Part shown: in pieces, positions 36,680-45,240 of the stretch
Numbering within the stretch: the first letter of the stretch is position 1
How the letters are laid out: each line of letters opens with the position of its first letter
Virus record (IMG/VR): IMGVR_UViG_3300007734_000739
Location: 1-61,692 of that record
Reading direction: 5' to 3' (one strand)
DNA: 61,692 nucleotides
DNA from: a virus
Notes under the pieces: model-generated
Seen by the model: only the letters and a program-made list of their open reading frames with translations
The model's database searches: none
Told to the model about the DNA's origin: nothing
Position numbers and translations under genes: made by a program

Positions 36680-39082
36680 ATGGACATTGCAAAATCACTT
36701 TATGCCGCGCCCCAAGGTCTTGAGTCTTTAGCGGAACCTGACTTGGAAATTGAAATTGAAAATCCTGATGCTGTATCTATTGGCATGGGTGGAGTTGAAA
36801 TTACCCTAGAGCCTGAGCGCGAAGGCAAAGAAGGTGAGCAGTTTGATTCCAATCTCGCTGAGTTCATGGATGAAGGCGAGTTAGAAAAAGTTGGCGCTGA
36901 CATTATGGATATGGTCGAAGCCGACATCAATTCGCGTAAGGATTGGGTAGAGATGTTTGTCAAAGGATTGGAAGTCCTTGGCATGAAGTATGAAGAGAGA
37001 ACCGAGCCGTGGAACGGAGCTTGTGGTGTTTTCTCTACGATACTGACAGAGGCTGCTGTAAGATTCCAATCAGAAATGATTGTGGAAACGTTTCCAGCAG
37101 CGGGGCCGGTGAAGACGGAAATCATTGGTGCCATCAATAAATTAAAAGAGGATGCAGCTGAACGTGTCAGAGATGACATGAACTATCAGTTGACAGAGGC
37201 GATGCCTGAGTACAGACCAGAGCATGAGAGGATGCTCTTTAATTTGGGTCTGGCGGGATCAGCTTTTAAGAAAGTGTATTTTGATCCAGCGCTGGGTAGA
37301 CAGACCTCTATATATATACCAGCAGAGGATGTGATTATTCCTTACGGCTCAAGCGGGGCGAGAACAGCAGAGCGTGTAACTCATGTGATGCGCAAGACGA
37401 AAAATGATGTTCGTAAATTGCAGGCCGCAGGTTTTTATTGTGATGTAGATTTGGGTGAGCCGGTTGCTATACATACTGATGTAGAAAAGAAGAAGGCCGA
37501 AGAGCAAGGCTACTCTTTGACTGACGATGATCGGTATCAGATTTACGAAGTACAGATTGATTACGACTTGCCCGGCTATGAAGATGAAGACGAGATAGCC
37601 CTGCCGTATATCGTGTCGATTGACGCTGGCACAGGGAAAGTTTTATCTATCTATCGTAACTACGAAGAAGAAGATCCGATGCGTCTGAAGCGACAGCATA
37701 TGGTTCAGTATGACTATGTGCCGGGTTTTGGTGCTTATGGATTTGGCTACATACATTTGATTGGCGGGTATGCAAGGGCAGGCACTTCACTAATTCGTCA
37801 GTTGATTGATGCGGGTACTTTGAGTAACTTGCCCGGCGGCTTGAAGTCACGTGGTTTACGAGTGAAAGGTGACGATACGCCTATCTCTCCCGGAGAGTTC
37901 AGAGATGTGGATGTACCCAGTGGGTCTATCAAAGACAACATCATGGCACTTCCATATAAGGAGCCGAGCCAAGTATTGGCTGGGTTGCTGGATAAGATCA
38001 CGGAAGAGGGCAGAAGACTGGGTTCTATTGCTGACATGAAAGTCAGTGACATGAGTGCGAATGCGCCTGTTGGAACAACGCTGGCTATTCTTGAGCGACA
38101 GTTAAAAACGATGTCTGCTGTGCAAGCGCGAGTTCACTTTTCGATGAAGCAGGAATTCAAAATCCTGAAGAACATCATTCGTGACTATGCTCCTAAAGAG
38201 TATGAATACGATCCTGAAAAGGGTGATCGTAAGGCCAAGCAAGAAGACTACGACATGGTGGAAGTTATTCCAGTGTCGGATCCGAACAGCGCAACGATGG
38301 CGCAGCGGATCATGCAGTACCAAGCTGTTATCCAGTTGGCTCAACAAGCTCCGCAGATTTACAACTTGCCTCAATTGCATCGTCAGATGATTGAAGTTTT
38401 GGGTGTGAAGAATGCTGATAAGTTGGTGCCAACAAAAGACGATCAGCAGCCGAGAGATCCGATCAGCGAGAACATGGCGTTCTTGCGAGGCGAGCCGACA
38501 AAGGCTTTCATTTATCAGGATCAAGATGCGCACATTCAGGCGCACCAATCGTTTATGCAGGATCCAAAGATTGCCGCAGTGATTGGTCAAAATCCTATGG
38601 CGCAGCAAATGCAGGCTGCAATCATGGCGCACATTGCAGAACACTTGGCATTCAAATATCGCAAGGATGTGGAAGAGCAAGTCGGTGTACCGCTGCCTAA
38701 CCCAGATGCAGAGTTACCAGAAGATGTTGAAGTTCAGTTGTCTCGTTTGGTGGCGCAGGGTTCACAGCAGTTGATGCAAAAGAACATGGCTGAAGCACAG
38801 CAAGAGCAGGCACAACAAATGCAGCAAGATCCGTTGATTCAGATTCAGCAAGCAGAGCTGCAAGTCAAGCAAGCTGATGTGCAACGCAAAACACAAAAAG
38901 ACCAGACGGATGCGCAGATTGCAATGCAGAAATTGCAGTTGGAGAAGCAGCGTATTGAGGCGGAGATTACCAAAGAGTCGCAACGTCTTCAGTCTCAAGA
39001 GTTGCAGGCAAAAGCAAGAATCCAAGCTGATATGACTATGCGTCAATTGGAATCGTTAACAAGACCAAAGAAGGTTGAATGA
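36680..39082 (+). CDS. Portal protein, 800 aa
   Basis: Large podovirus-type portal. It has the EERTEPWNGACGVFSTILTE and MNYQLTEAMPEYRPEHERML blocks and the IYIPAEDVIIPYG segment typical of long portals, a helical stem/wing region, and a Gln/Lys-rich coiled coil from about 690 to the end (QIQQAELQVKQADVQRKTQK). The length exceeds that of siphovirus portals and fits P22-like or larger podoviral portals, in which the C-terminus forms a barrel. It follows terL after 7 bp. Confidence 0.9.
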   Translation: MDIAKSLYAAPQGLESLAEPDLEIEIENPDAVSIGMGGVEITLEPEREGKEGEQFDSNLAEFMDEGELEKVGADIMDMVEADINSRKDWVEMFVKGLEVLGMKYEERTEPWNGACGVFSTILTEAAVRFQSEMIVETFPAAGPVKTEIIGAINKLKEDAAERVRDDMNYQLTEAMPEYRPEHERMLFNLGLAGSAFKKVYFDPALGRQTSIYIPAEDVIIPYGSSGARTAERVTHVMRKTKNDVRKLQAAGFYCDVDLGEPVAIHTDVEKKKAEEQGYSLTDDDRYQIYEVQIDYDLPGYEDEDEIALPYIVSIDAGTGKVLSIYRNYEEEDPMRLKRQHMVQYDYVPGFGAYGFGYIHLIGGYARAGTSLIRQLIDAGTLSNLPGGLKSRGLRVKGDDTPISPGEFRDVDVPSGSIKDNIMALPYKEPSQVLAGLLDKITEEGRRLGSIADMKVSDMSANAPVGTTLAILERQLKTMSAVQARVHFSMKQEFKILKNIIRDYAPKEYEYDPEKGDRKAKQEDYDMVEVIPVSDPNSATMAQRIMQYQAVIQLAQQAPQIYNLPQLHRQMIEVLGVKNADKLVPTKDDQQPRDPISENMAFLRGEPTKAFIYQDQDAHIQAHQSFMQDPKIAAVIGQNPMAQQMQAAIMAHIAEHLAFKYRKDVEEQVGVPLPNPDAELPEDVEVQLSRLVAQGSQQLMQKNMAEAQQEQAQQMQQDPLIQIQQAELQVKQADVQRKTQKDQTDAQIAMQKLQLEKQRIEAEITKESQRLQSQELQAKARIQADMTMRQLESLTRPKKVE
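37082..37097. repeat. 16-bp dispersed palindrome, site 11
   Basis: GTGGAAACGTTTCCAG, perfect core, inside the portal gene. Confidence 0.85.
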
Positions 39083-39279
39083 TGGATCCAAAGCTGGCTG
39101 AACATTTGAATAAAAAAATTCAAGAACACATTAACCAACATTTAGGAGTGCTGAGTGATGGCGTAGCTAAAGACTACGCACATTACAAAGAGCTGTGCGG
39201 AGCAATCCGGGGTCTGCAAACCGCACAGATGGAAATAAATGACCTTGTGCGGAAACTAAAGGATGTTGATGATGACTGA
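39079..39279 (+). CDS. Hypothetical helical protein, 66 aa
   Basis: Begins MMDPKLAEHLNKKIQEHINQ, helical, with a KDYAHYKELCGAIRGLQTAQ segment. Overlaps the portal stop by 4 bp and the next gene start by 8 bp. From memory many phages carry a similar small protein in this position, of unknown function. Confidence 0.7.
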   Translation: MMDPKLAEHLNKKIQEHINQHLGVLSDGVAKDYAHYKELCGAIRGLQTAQMEINDLVRKLKDVDDD

Positions 39280-39670
39280 GTTTGATGTTCAAGCTGTTGA
39301 TCTTTCGGGGATTTTGAATGCCTCGGCGGAAGAAAAGGCAAAACAAGTACCCGATCCTGTGACTTACCACCTTCTGTGCGTTCTTCCAGAGGTGGATGAG
39401 GAGTATGAGAGTGGTCTTGTTAAGGCTGGGCAAACAATTCACTATGAAGAGCTGCTGTCGCCAGTGCTGTTTGTGGTGAAAATGGGGCCTGATGCCTTCA
39501 AAGACGAGAAGCGATTCCCAAGCGGCCCGTCTTGCAAGGTGGGAGACTTTGTGTTGGTACGTCCCAACACTGGTACTCGCATCAAAATTCACGGAAAAGA
39601 GTTCAGAGTAATCAACGATGACTCTGTTGAGGCTGTGGTTCAAGACCCTCGCGGCATTTCCAGAGTATAA
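39272..39670 (+). CDS. GroES-like co-chaperonin, 132 aa
   Basis: The core resembles a Cpn10 fold: VTYHLLCVLPEVDEEYESGL (beta-strand and mobile-loop region), LFVVKMGPDAFKDEKRFPSG and CKVGDFVLVRPNTGTRIKIH. The FPSGPSCKVGDFVLVRP block is conserved in phage GroES-like proteins. It may replace host GroES on GroEL for folding of the capsid protein. The ATG at 39272 is preferred over two earlier in-frame ATG codons because AAAGGA lies about 9 bp before it. Confidence 0.75.
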   Translation: MTEFDVQAVDLSGILNASAEEKAKQVPDPVTYHLLCVLPEVDEEYESGLVKAGQTIHYEELLSPVLFVVKMGPDAFKDEKRFPSGPSCKVGDFVLVRPNTGTRIKIHGKEFRVINDDSVEAVVQDPRGISRV

Positions 39671-39680
39671 GGAGGGGAAA

Positions 39681-40628
39681 ATGGATAAAACTGAGTACAA
39701 ATTCCCTGATGAAGTCGATAAAAAGGCTGAAAAAGCATCAAAAGATGATGATTTTAAGGTTGAAATCGAAGGTGAGGGTGAAACTGAGATAGAAATTGTC
39801 GATGACACGCCCAAATCCAGCAAAAAGATGGAAGAACCTCCGAAAGAAATTGACGAGGACGAGTTAAACAGCTATGGCGAGAAAGTTAGGCGCAGGATTC
39901 AGCACTTGCAAAAGGGCTATCACGAAGAAAAGCGCAAAACTGAACAGGCTTTAAAGGAAAGAGAAGAGGCCATTCGTGCTGCTCAGTTCATTGCTGAGGA
40001 GAACAAGAAGCTCAAAGGCTCTTTAAATCAGGGTCAAGCCGCATTGTTGGAACAAGCCAAGAAAACAGTGGCTTCTGAGATGGAAGAGGCTCGCAGAAAG
40101 TACAAGGAAGCATACGAATCGGGAGATTCTGAGGCTCTTGTTGATGCTCAGGAAAATTTGACTGCTGCCAAGCTCAAATTAGACAGAGTAAATAATTTCA
40201 AGCCAACCCCTTTACAAGAAGAAGAAACTGAGGTAAAAATACCGCAGGCTCCCTCCGTTGATGTGAAAGCAGCAAAATGGCGGGAGAAGAATGAATGGTT
40301 TGGGTCGGACGATGAAATGACCAGTTTTGCGCTTGGACTCCACAACAAGCTGGTCAAAAGTGGAGTGAATCCGGCTTCAGATGAATACTACGAGAAAATT
40401 GATTCTCGTATGCGCCAAGTGTTCCCAGATGCCTTCGAATCTGACGAACCCGCTGAAGAGCCTGAAAAGGAAGTTAAGCGAACCAAATCGAATGTGGTTG
40501 CGCCAGCAACGAGAAGCTCTGCCCCTAAGAAGGTAACGCTTACTCAAACCCAAGTAAATATCGCCAAACGTCTGGGTGTTCCGTTGGAACTCTATGCGCG
40601 TAAGGTTGCGGAACAAATGAGGACTTAA
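39681..40628 (+). CDS. Scaffolding protein, 315 aa
   Basis: Start at MDKTEYKFPDEVDKKAEKAS after an AAGGAGGGG site. The N-terminus is strongly acidic, the middle a long coiled coil (RRRIQHLQKGYHEEKRKTEQ to AKLKLDRVN), and the C-terminus basic (SNVVAPATRSSAPKKVTLTQ), which is the usual end for binding the capsid inner surface. Position between portal and capsid genes supports the call. Confidence 0.75.
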   Translation: MDKTEYKFPDEVDKKAEKASKDDDFKVEIEGEGETEIEIVDDTPKSSKKMEEPPKEIDEDELNSYGEKVRRRIQHLQKGYHEEKRKTEQALKEREEAIRAAQFIAEENKKLKGSLNQGQAALLEQAKKTVASEMEEARRKYKEAYESGDSEALVDAQENLTAAKLKLDRVNNFKPTPLQEEETEVKIPQAPSVDVKAAKWREKNEWFGSDDEMTSFALGLHNKLVKSGVNPASDEYYEKIDSRMRQVFPDAFESDEPAEEPEKEVKRTKSNVVAPATRSSAPKKVTLTQTQVNIAKRLGVPLELYARKVAEQMRT

Positions 40629-40630
40629 AA

Positions 40631-41089
40631 ATGACAGATGCAAATCAAACCCGCGCAAAGCGCGAAACTGAAAGCCGTGCAGCAGCCGAGCGTCCAAAAA
40701 AATGGATGCCTCCCCAACTTCTGCCTGATCCTCATCCAGAGGAAGGGTATGCGTTCCGTTGGATCCGTCTAGCTACACTTGGCTCCGCAGATGCCATGAA
40801 TATTTCCTCAAAACTTCGTGAAGGCTGGGAACCCGTCAAAGCCTCTGAACACCCTGAAATTGTTTTGATGAGTGGTCAAGCTAACCGCTTTCCAGACAGT
40901 ATTGAGATTGGTGGACTGTTGCTTTGTAAGACCCCAGTTGAATTTACTAAAGACCGTGATGCTTACTTCCAGCAACAAGCGGAAGCGCAAATGGCTTCAG
41001 TAGATAACACTTATATGCGCGAAAACGATCCTCGGATGCCTATGTTCAAAGAACGTAGTTCTAAGGTGACTTTTGGCAAAGGTCATTAA
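40631..41089 (+). CDS. Conserved structural-module protein, 152 aa
   Basis: Begins MTDANQTRAKRETESRAAAE and has a RWIRLATLGSADAMNISSKL to LLLCKTPVEFTKDRDAYFQQ core. I recall similar proteins between scaffold and capsid in aquatic phages. Possibly a minor capsid or decoration protein. 2-bp spacing from the scaffold gene. Confidence 0.6.
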   Translation: MTDANQTRAKRETESRAAAERPKKWMPPQLLPDPHPEEGYAFRWIRLATLGSADAMNISSKLREGWEPVKASEHPEIVLMSGQANRFPDSIEIGGLLLCKTPVEFTKDRDAYFQQQAEAQMASVDNTYMRENDPRMPMFKERSSKVTFGKGH

Positions 41090-41108
41090 TTTTTTTGGAG
41101 CTTAAAAC

Positions 41109-41708
41109 ATGGCTTACCCCACTGTCTCAGCACCCTACGGTCTAAAGCCAATCAATTCAATTGATGGCAAGCCCTACGCAGGTGCTTTCCGACAGATTCC
41201 TGTTGCTGCATCCTACGCTACCGCTATTTTCAATGGCGATACTGTGGCGATTGACAGCACCGGTTATCTGGTCAAATCAACCACCACCGACTCCGGCGCT
41301 ATCGTCGGCGTTTGCATGGGCGGTCAGTATGTGAACTCTAGCGGTCAAACCGTTCAGGGTCAGTACATCCCCGCACTTGCTTCCACCACAGCAAATCCGG
41401 CTTACGCCTATGTTGTGGATGATCCCATGGCTCTGTTCCAAGTTGCTGTTGTTGCAGTTGGCACCACTACTATTGCTACCGCTGGTCGCACTGTGGTTGG
41501 TACTAACCTGCCTCTGGTCATCAACGCTGGTAGCACTACCACTGGTGATTCAGCTTTCGGAGTTACTACCACTGGCGCAAACACTACATCTACTATCCCA
41601 ATTCGGGTTATTGATGTTGTGCCTGCAACTGCCACTGGTTCTGACGCTTATGTGGAACTGTTGGTGAAGATTAACACTCACCAATATAACAACACCACTG
41701 GTGTTTAA
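41109..41708 (+). CDS. Head decoration-like structural protein, 199 aa
   Basis: Begins MAYPTVSAPYGLKPINSIDG, then a beta-rich Gly/Thr/Val sequence with no charged helices. Location directly in front of the major capsid gene and composition match phage head decoration or fibrous head proteins. GGAG site before the ATG. Confidence 0.65.
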   Translation: MAYPTVSAPYGLKPINSIDGKPYAGAFRQIPVAASYATAIFNGDTVAIDSTGYLVKSTTTDSGAIVGVCMGGQYVNSSGQTVQGQYIPALASTTANPAYAYVVDDPMALFQVAVVAVGTTTIATAGRTVVGTNLPLVINAGSTTTGDSAFGVTTTGANTTSTIPIRVIDVVPATATGSDAYVELLVKINTHQYNNTTGV

Positions 41709-41720
41709 GGAGTAACTTAA

Positions 41721-42632
41721 ATGGCTATTTCACGCGCACAACTATTGAAAGAACTGCTCCCCGGCTTGAACGCTTTGTTCGGCTTGGAGTACGCTAAGTA
41801 TGGCGAGGAACATAAAGAGATTTATGAAACCGAAACCTCTGAGCGTTCGTTCGAAGAAGAAACAAAACTGTCTGGTTTCTCTGCCGCACCAGTCAAAAAC
41901 GAAGGCTCTGCCATCGCTTATGACAATGCGCAAGAAGCATGGACTGCTCGTTACAACCACGAAACCATTGCAATGGGCTTCTCCATCACTGAAGAAGCAG
42001 TGGAAGACAACCTGTATGACAGCTTGTCCAGCCGCTACACCAAAGCTTTGGCTCGCGCTATGGCTTATACCAAGCAGGTCAAAGCAGCCTATGTGTTGAA
42101 CAATGCGTTCACCACTGGTGTTGTTTACGGTGACGGCGTTACCTTGTGTAGCACTGCCCACCCATTGATCTCTGGTGGTGTCAACAGCAACCGCCCAACT
42201 ACTGGCGCTGACTTGAATGAAACTTCTCTTGAGAATGCTGTCATTCAAATCGCAGGCTGGACAGATGAGCGCGGTTTGTTGATTGCAGCCAAGCCCAAAA
42301 AGCTGGTCGTTCCTCCTGCTTTGATGTTCGTTGCTACTCGTTTGTTGGAAACCGAACTCCGTGTTTCTACAGCCGACAATGACATCAACGCATTGAAGAA
42401 CAATGGCTCAATCCCTGAAGGCTATACAGTCAACCACTATTTGACTGATACCAACGCATGGTTCCTGATGACTGATGTCCCCAATGGTCTGAAGCACTTT
42501 GTCCGTACTCCGCTGCAAAACAGCATGGACGGCGACTTCGACACTGGTAACGTTCGTTACAAGGCCCGTGAGCGTTATAGCTTCGGTGTATCAGATCCTC
42601 TGGGTATCTTCGGATCACCCGGTTCGTCCTGA
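41721..42632 (+). CDS. Major capsid protein, HK97-fold, 303 aa
   Basis: Contains the N-arm and E-loop pattern LLPGLNALFGLEYAKYGEEH, then TARYNHETIAMGFSITEEAV, TKQVKAAYVLNNAFTTGVVY, PKKLVVPPALMFVATRLLET and NAWFLMTDVPNGLKHFVRTP. These blocks are conserved in Mu/T7-like capsid proteins of many aquatic phages. A terminator follows directly, as usual for the most expressed gene. Confidence 0.85.
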   Translation: MAISRAQLLKELLPGLNALFGLEYAKYGEEHKEIYETETSERSFEEETKLSGFSAAPVKNEGSAIAYDNAQEAWTARYNHETIAMGFSITEEAVEDNLYDSLSSRYTKALARAMAYTKQVKAAYVLNNAFTTGVVYGDGVTLCSTAHPLISGGVNSNRPTTGADLNETSLENAVIQIAGWTDERGLLIAAKPKKLVVPPALMFVATRLLETELRVSTADNDINALKNNGSIPEGYTVNHYLTDTNAWFLMTDVPNGLKHFVRTPLQNSMDGDFDTGNVRYKARERYSFGVSDPLGIFGSPGSS

Positions 42633-42646
42633 TAAAAAAATAAGAG

Positions 42647-42675
42647 AAGGGGGTCAAAAGCCCCCTTTTCTTTTT
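42647..42675 (+). terminator. Rho-independent terminator after the capsid gene
   Basis: Stem AAGGGGG (42647-42653) / CCCCCTT (42661-42667), loop TCAAAAG, then a T-rich tail. Confidence 0.85.
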
Positions 42676-42715
42676 GTGAATTTCGTGTATATTCAAACCA
42701 TTCCGGGGTTCTCCG

Positions 42716-42771
42716 GCGTATCAAACAGTCCCGGCTGACGACATGCAGATTGATACGCTTAACTTGCATGT
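42716..42771 (+). promoter_or_regulatory. H-type pseudoknot leader (possible riboswitch or translational control element)
   Basis: Two interleaved perfect helices can form. S1 pairs GCGTATCAA (42716-42724) with TTGATACGC (42750-42758). S2 pairs ACATGCA (42741-42747) with TGCATGT (42765-42771). The order S1a-S2a-S1b-S2b defines an H-type pseudoknot. GAGG, the ribosome site of the next gene (start 42783), touches the end of S2. A CCGG/CCGG hairpin could compete with S1 just upstream. Confidence 0.65.
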
Positions 42772-42782
42772 GAGGAAAAATC

Positions 42783-43184
42783 ATGTCAAATACTACATTC
42801 AGCGGCCCAGTTCGGTCACAGAACGGCTTTCAATCTATTACTGTTAACGCCACCACTGGTGCCGTTACTGTTAACTCCACTTTTGACACTGGCATTGTTT
42901 TTGGCAATCAAAACTTGTCTGGTGCTGGCGCGGTTGACGTTACTAATGCTTTAACTTCTTTGACTACTACTGGTGCATCTCAAGCCTTGACTTTGGCTGA
43001 TGGTACTGTTGGTGAAATGAAGGTGATTGTTCACACAGTAGACGGCGGTTCAGCCATTCTGACCCCCACTACAAAAATTGGTTTTTCAACCATTACTTTC
43101 ACTGCTGTAGGCGATAGCGCCACTTTGATTTACACAGCTACTGGTTGGGCAATCATCGGTTCTCGCGGCGTAACCATTGCTTAA
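42783..43184 (+). CDS. Structural protein, 133 aa
   Basis: Begins MSNTTFSGPVRSQNGFQSIT; beta-rich, Thr/Gly/Ala/Val-dominated, with GSAILTPTTKIGFSTITFTA. Resembles phage decoration or minor head proteins. Its translation start lies just after the pseudoknot leader. Confidence 0.6.
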   Translation: MSNTTFSGPVRSQNGFQSITVNATTGAVTVNSTFDTGIVFGNQNLSGAGAVDVTNALTSLTTTGASQALTLADGTVGEMKVIVHTVDGGSAILTPTTKIGFSTITFTAVGDSATLIYTATGWAIIGSRGVTIA

Positions 43185-43197
43185 TTAGGAGCCAAAC

Positions 43198-43503
43198 ATG
43201 GCTATGCAAACTGATGTCTTAGCAAGTCAAGCATTGACTGCCGATGGGCAAATGCTTGACCAAGCTGGAAACAATATTGGCAGATGCAGGGTCAAGGCTA
43301 TATACGTAATTCCATCTGGTACAGCTGGAAGCGTTGTATTTAAAGACGGTGGGTCAAGCGGAACAATTCGCTTGACTTTGAACACTGTTGCCTCTGCAAC
43401 TCAGCCAACTTATTTGCTGATCCCAGATCAAGGGATTTTGTTTTCTACTGATGTTTATGCGGATGTGACAACCATTGGCTCTGTCACCATTTTCTATGGC
43501 TGA
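43198..43503 (+). CDS. Structural protein, 101 aa
   Basis: Begins MAMQTDVLASQALTADGQML, contains IPSGTAGSVVFKDGGSSGTI and repeated small beta segments. Similar small proteins accompany capsid genes in other phages; probable virion decoration. Overlaps the glycosyltransferase start by 8 bp. Confidence 0.6.
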   Translation: MAMQTDVLASQALTADGQMLDQAGNNIGRCRVKAIYVIPSGTAGSVVFKDGGSSGTIRLTLNTVASATQPTYLLIPDQGILFSTDVYADVTTIGSVTIFYG

Positions 43504-44233
43504 TGATGAACGTCCTATGAGTGTGGCTGGGCGCAAGCTTATGATTGCGATCCCAGCCTACGATGGCAAGCTGAATATCAAATCAGCATTTGCCTTGGCA
43601 GAGCTTGTTCCGCAAGCAGCCAAATATGGCGTTGAAATTCAGTTATCCCAAGTCTCAGGTTGCTCCATCATCACCAAAGCAAGAAACGCTTTGGTCGGTG
43701 AATTTATGCGTTCTGATTGCACTGATCTATTGTTTGTAGATGCAGATGTGATTGTGAATGCTGATGCAGTTTTGAGACTGTTGGCACTTAGCACAAACAA
43801 AGATGTGACCGCAGGCATTTATCCGCGCCGCGCCAGCGACAGACGTTTCTTCCTTGACTTTTACGTTGATGAAAACAATGAATTGGTCATTGATGAAAAC
43901 GGCATGGTGCAGGTGTTGCACATTGGTACAGGATTTATGATGATCCGCCGCCATGTGTTGGAGCAAATGATTGCAGCTCATCCTGAGTGGAAATACACAG
44001 GCAATGATGGTGTTTCCAAAGACAGTGCAGTTTTTGAATTTGCAGTGATAGATGGCGAATATATTGGAGAAGATTACTTGTTCTGTCGCAGAGCGATAGA
44101 GCATGGATTCTCAATTTATCTTGACCCGTCTATCAGTCTTCCACACATTGGCACAGAGGCATTCTCACGGGACTTCATGGAAGATGTGATGATTCCACTG
44201 CGCCAGCCAAAGTTGAAAGTTTCAAATGGCTAG
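43496..44233 (+). CDS. GT-A fold glycosyltransferase, 245 aa
   Basis: Start set at ATG 43496 (MADDERPMSVAGRKLMIAIP). N-terminal Rossmann-like part with IAIPAYDGKLNIKSAFALAE, a DLLFVDADVIVNADAVLRLL block whose DAD is the metal-binding DxD motif, and a C-terminal segment with GEDYLFCRRAIEHGFSIYLD and HIG. Typical of Anp1/GT-A enzymes that transfer a sugar, perhaps on to virion proteins. The surrounding virion genes favour that over DNA modification. Alternative start at 43517. Confidence 0.75.
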   Translation: MADDERPMSVAGRKLMIAIPAYDGKLNIKSAFALAELVPQAAKYGVEIQLSQVSGCSIITKARNALVGEFMRSDCTDLLFVDADVIVNADAVLRLLALSTNKDVTAGIYPRRASDRRFFLDFYVDENNELVIDENGMVQVLHIGTGFMMIRRHVLEQMIAAHPEWKYTGNDGVSKDSAVFEFAVIDGEYIGEDYLFCRRAIEHGFSIYLDPSISLPHIGTEAFSRDFMEDVMIPLRQPKLKVSNG

Positions 44234-44468
44234 TCCAGCATGGCAGAGGAAAGAAGGCAAATCGGAGAAGGGCGGATTGAACGCCAAGGGCCGCGCCTCT
44301 GCGAAGAAACAAGGTATGAATCTGAAGCCTCCGCAGCCAGAGGGCGGCAAACGGCGAGACTCTTTTTGCGCAAGAATGAGTGGAATGAAAAAGAAACTTA
44401 CGAGCGCAAAGACCGCAAACGATCCCAATTCGAGGATTAACAAAGCTTTAAGGGCATGGAACTGCTGA
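44226..44468 (+). CDS. DUF6321-like basic Cys protein, 80 aa
   Basis: PAWQRKEGKSEKGGLNAKGR, NLKPPQPEGGKRRDSFCARM, SGM and a C-terminal ALRAWNC match the small AWQRKEGKNPEGGLNAKGR family common in aquatic phages. Lys-rich, so DNA binding or packaging is likely. A second frame over the same bases looks less protein-like. 8-bp overlap with the previous gene. Confidence 0.75.
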   Translation: MASPAWQRKEGKSEKGGLNAKGRASAKKQGMNLKPPQPEGGKRRDSFCARMSGMKKKLTSAKTANDPNSRINKALRAWNC

Positions 44469-44469
44469 A

Positions 44470-44706
44470 ATGGACATTAGCACAATTTGGTCGTTGGCCC
44501 TGTCCGCTGTTTTGGGTGGATTTTGGTTTTTCATCCGCGAGAAGTTTGAGGATGTGAAGCGCATTGAAAGATTGTTAAATATCACACGCGAGGAGATTGC
44601 CCGTGATTACGCAACTAACGCAGAAGTTCAGAGAATTACTGACCACATTGACCAGCGGTTTAACCGCCTTGAAGCAAAAATTGACCAGCTTATTCAGAAG
44701 GGATAA
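44470..44706 (+). CDS. Small protein with N-terminal membrane segment and coiled coil, 78 aa
   Basis: Residues 5-22 (TIWSLALSAVLGGFWFFI) form one membrane helix, followed by a heptad-patterned helix (VKRIERLLNITREEIARDYA...IDQRFNRLEAKIDQLIQKG). This looks like a membrane-anchored accessory protein; the location away from the lysis cassette argues against a holin. Confidence 0.6.
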   Translation: MDISTIWSLALSAVLGGFWFFIREKFEDVKRIERLLNITREEIARDYATNAEVQRITDHIDQRFNRLEAKIDQLIQKG

Positions 44707-44712
44707 ATAATT

Positions 44713-45240
44713 ATGGCACTCAGCGCATTTGAAAAAGAATTTAAAGCAGCCCGTGATGCGGGTAAAACAGAATTTGATTTTGGCGGCAAGAAGTACACCA
44801 CAAAATACAAAGAGGAGGCCGAAGCTTCTTCTAAGCCTGCTGCTAAAAAATCACAGTCAACCCCAAGAGAAGCGGCTATTGCAGAGGCTAATGATTTGAC
44901 TTCACCACCTCCAAAAAGAAGCGGTGGAATTGGCCCATACAACATAGGTGCTGGCCCAACCGAAGAAGAAAAACAAGCGGCTTATGATCGGTATGCTGAG
45001 AATCGTAAAAAAATGGGCGACTCAGGTAGCGATGACAGCGGCTCTAAACCTATTGCAGAATCTGACTGGGCAAAGAGTGTTCGTGCTGCGCAGGCGGCTA
45101 GTCCAGAGGGCGGCATGCTTGGTAAGCGTATGCGTGCGGCGCTTGGCTCTTCTTACAAAAAAGGTGGAAGCGTTTCCAGCGCCAGCAAACGTGCTGACGG
45201 CTGCGCCCAGCGCGGAAAAACGAAAGGCAGGATGATTTAA
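44713..45240 (+). CDS. Lys-rich protein with RADGCAQRGKTKG tail, 175 aa
   Basis: The N-terminal 45 residues are basic (FEKEFKAARDAGKTEFDFGG), the middle is acidic and Pro/Ser-rich, and the tail is YKKGGSVSSASKRADGCAQR followed by GKTKG. The same tail ends the next gene. I infer a DNA-associated virion protein. Confidence 0.6.
   Translation: MALSAFEKEFKAARDAGKTEFDFGGKKYTTKYKEEAEASSKPAAKKSQSTPREAAIAEANDLTSPPPKRSGGIGPYNIGAGPTEEEKQAAYDRYAENRKKMGDSGSDDSGSKPIAESDWAKSVRAAQAASPEGGMLGKRMRAALGSSYKKGGSVSSASKRADGCAQRGKTKGRMI
45164..45179. repeat. Dispersed palindrome, near-perfect copy
   Basis: GTGGAAGCGTTTCCAG, one change from the core, inside the Lys-rich gene. Confidence 0.6.

Noticed and set aside
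42716-42771. SAM-II or preQ1 riboswitch
   Set aside because: The fold class (H-type pseudoknot) is similar, but stem lengths and loop sequences do not match the consensus I remember.
44240-44440. Overlapping frame of 66 codons inside the DUF6321-like gene
   Set aside because: The other frame matches a known protein pattern (AWQRKEGK...KGGLNAKGR); this one does not.
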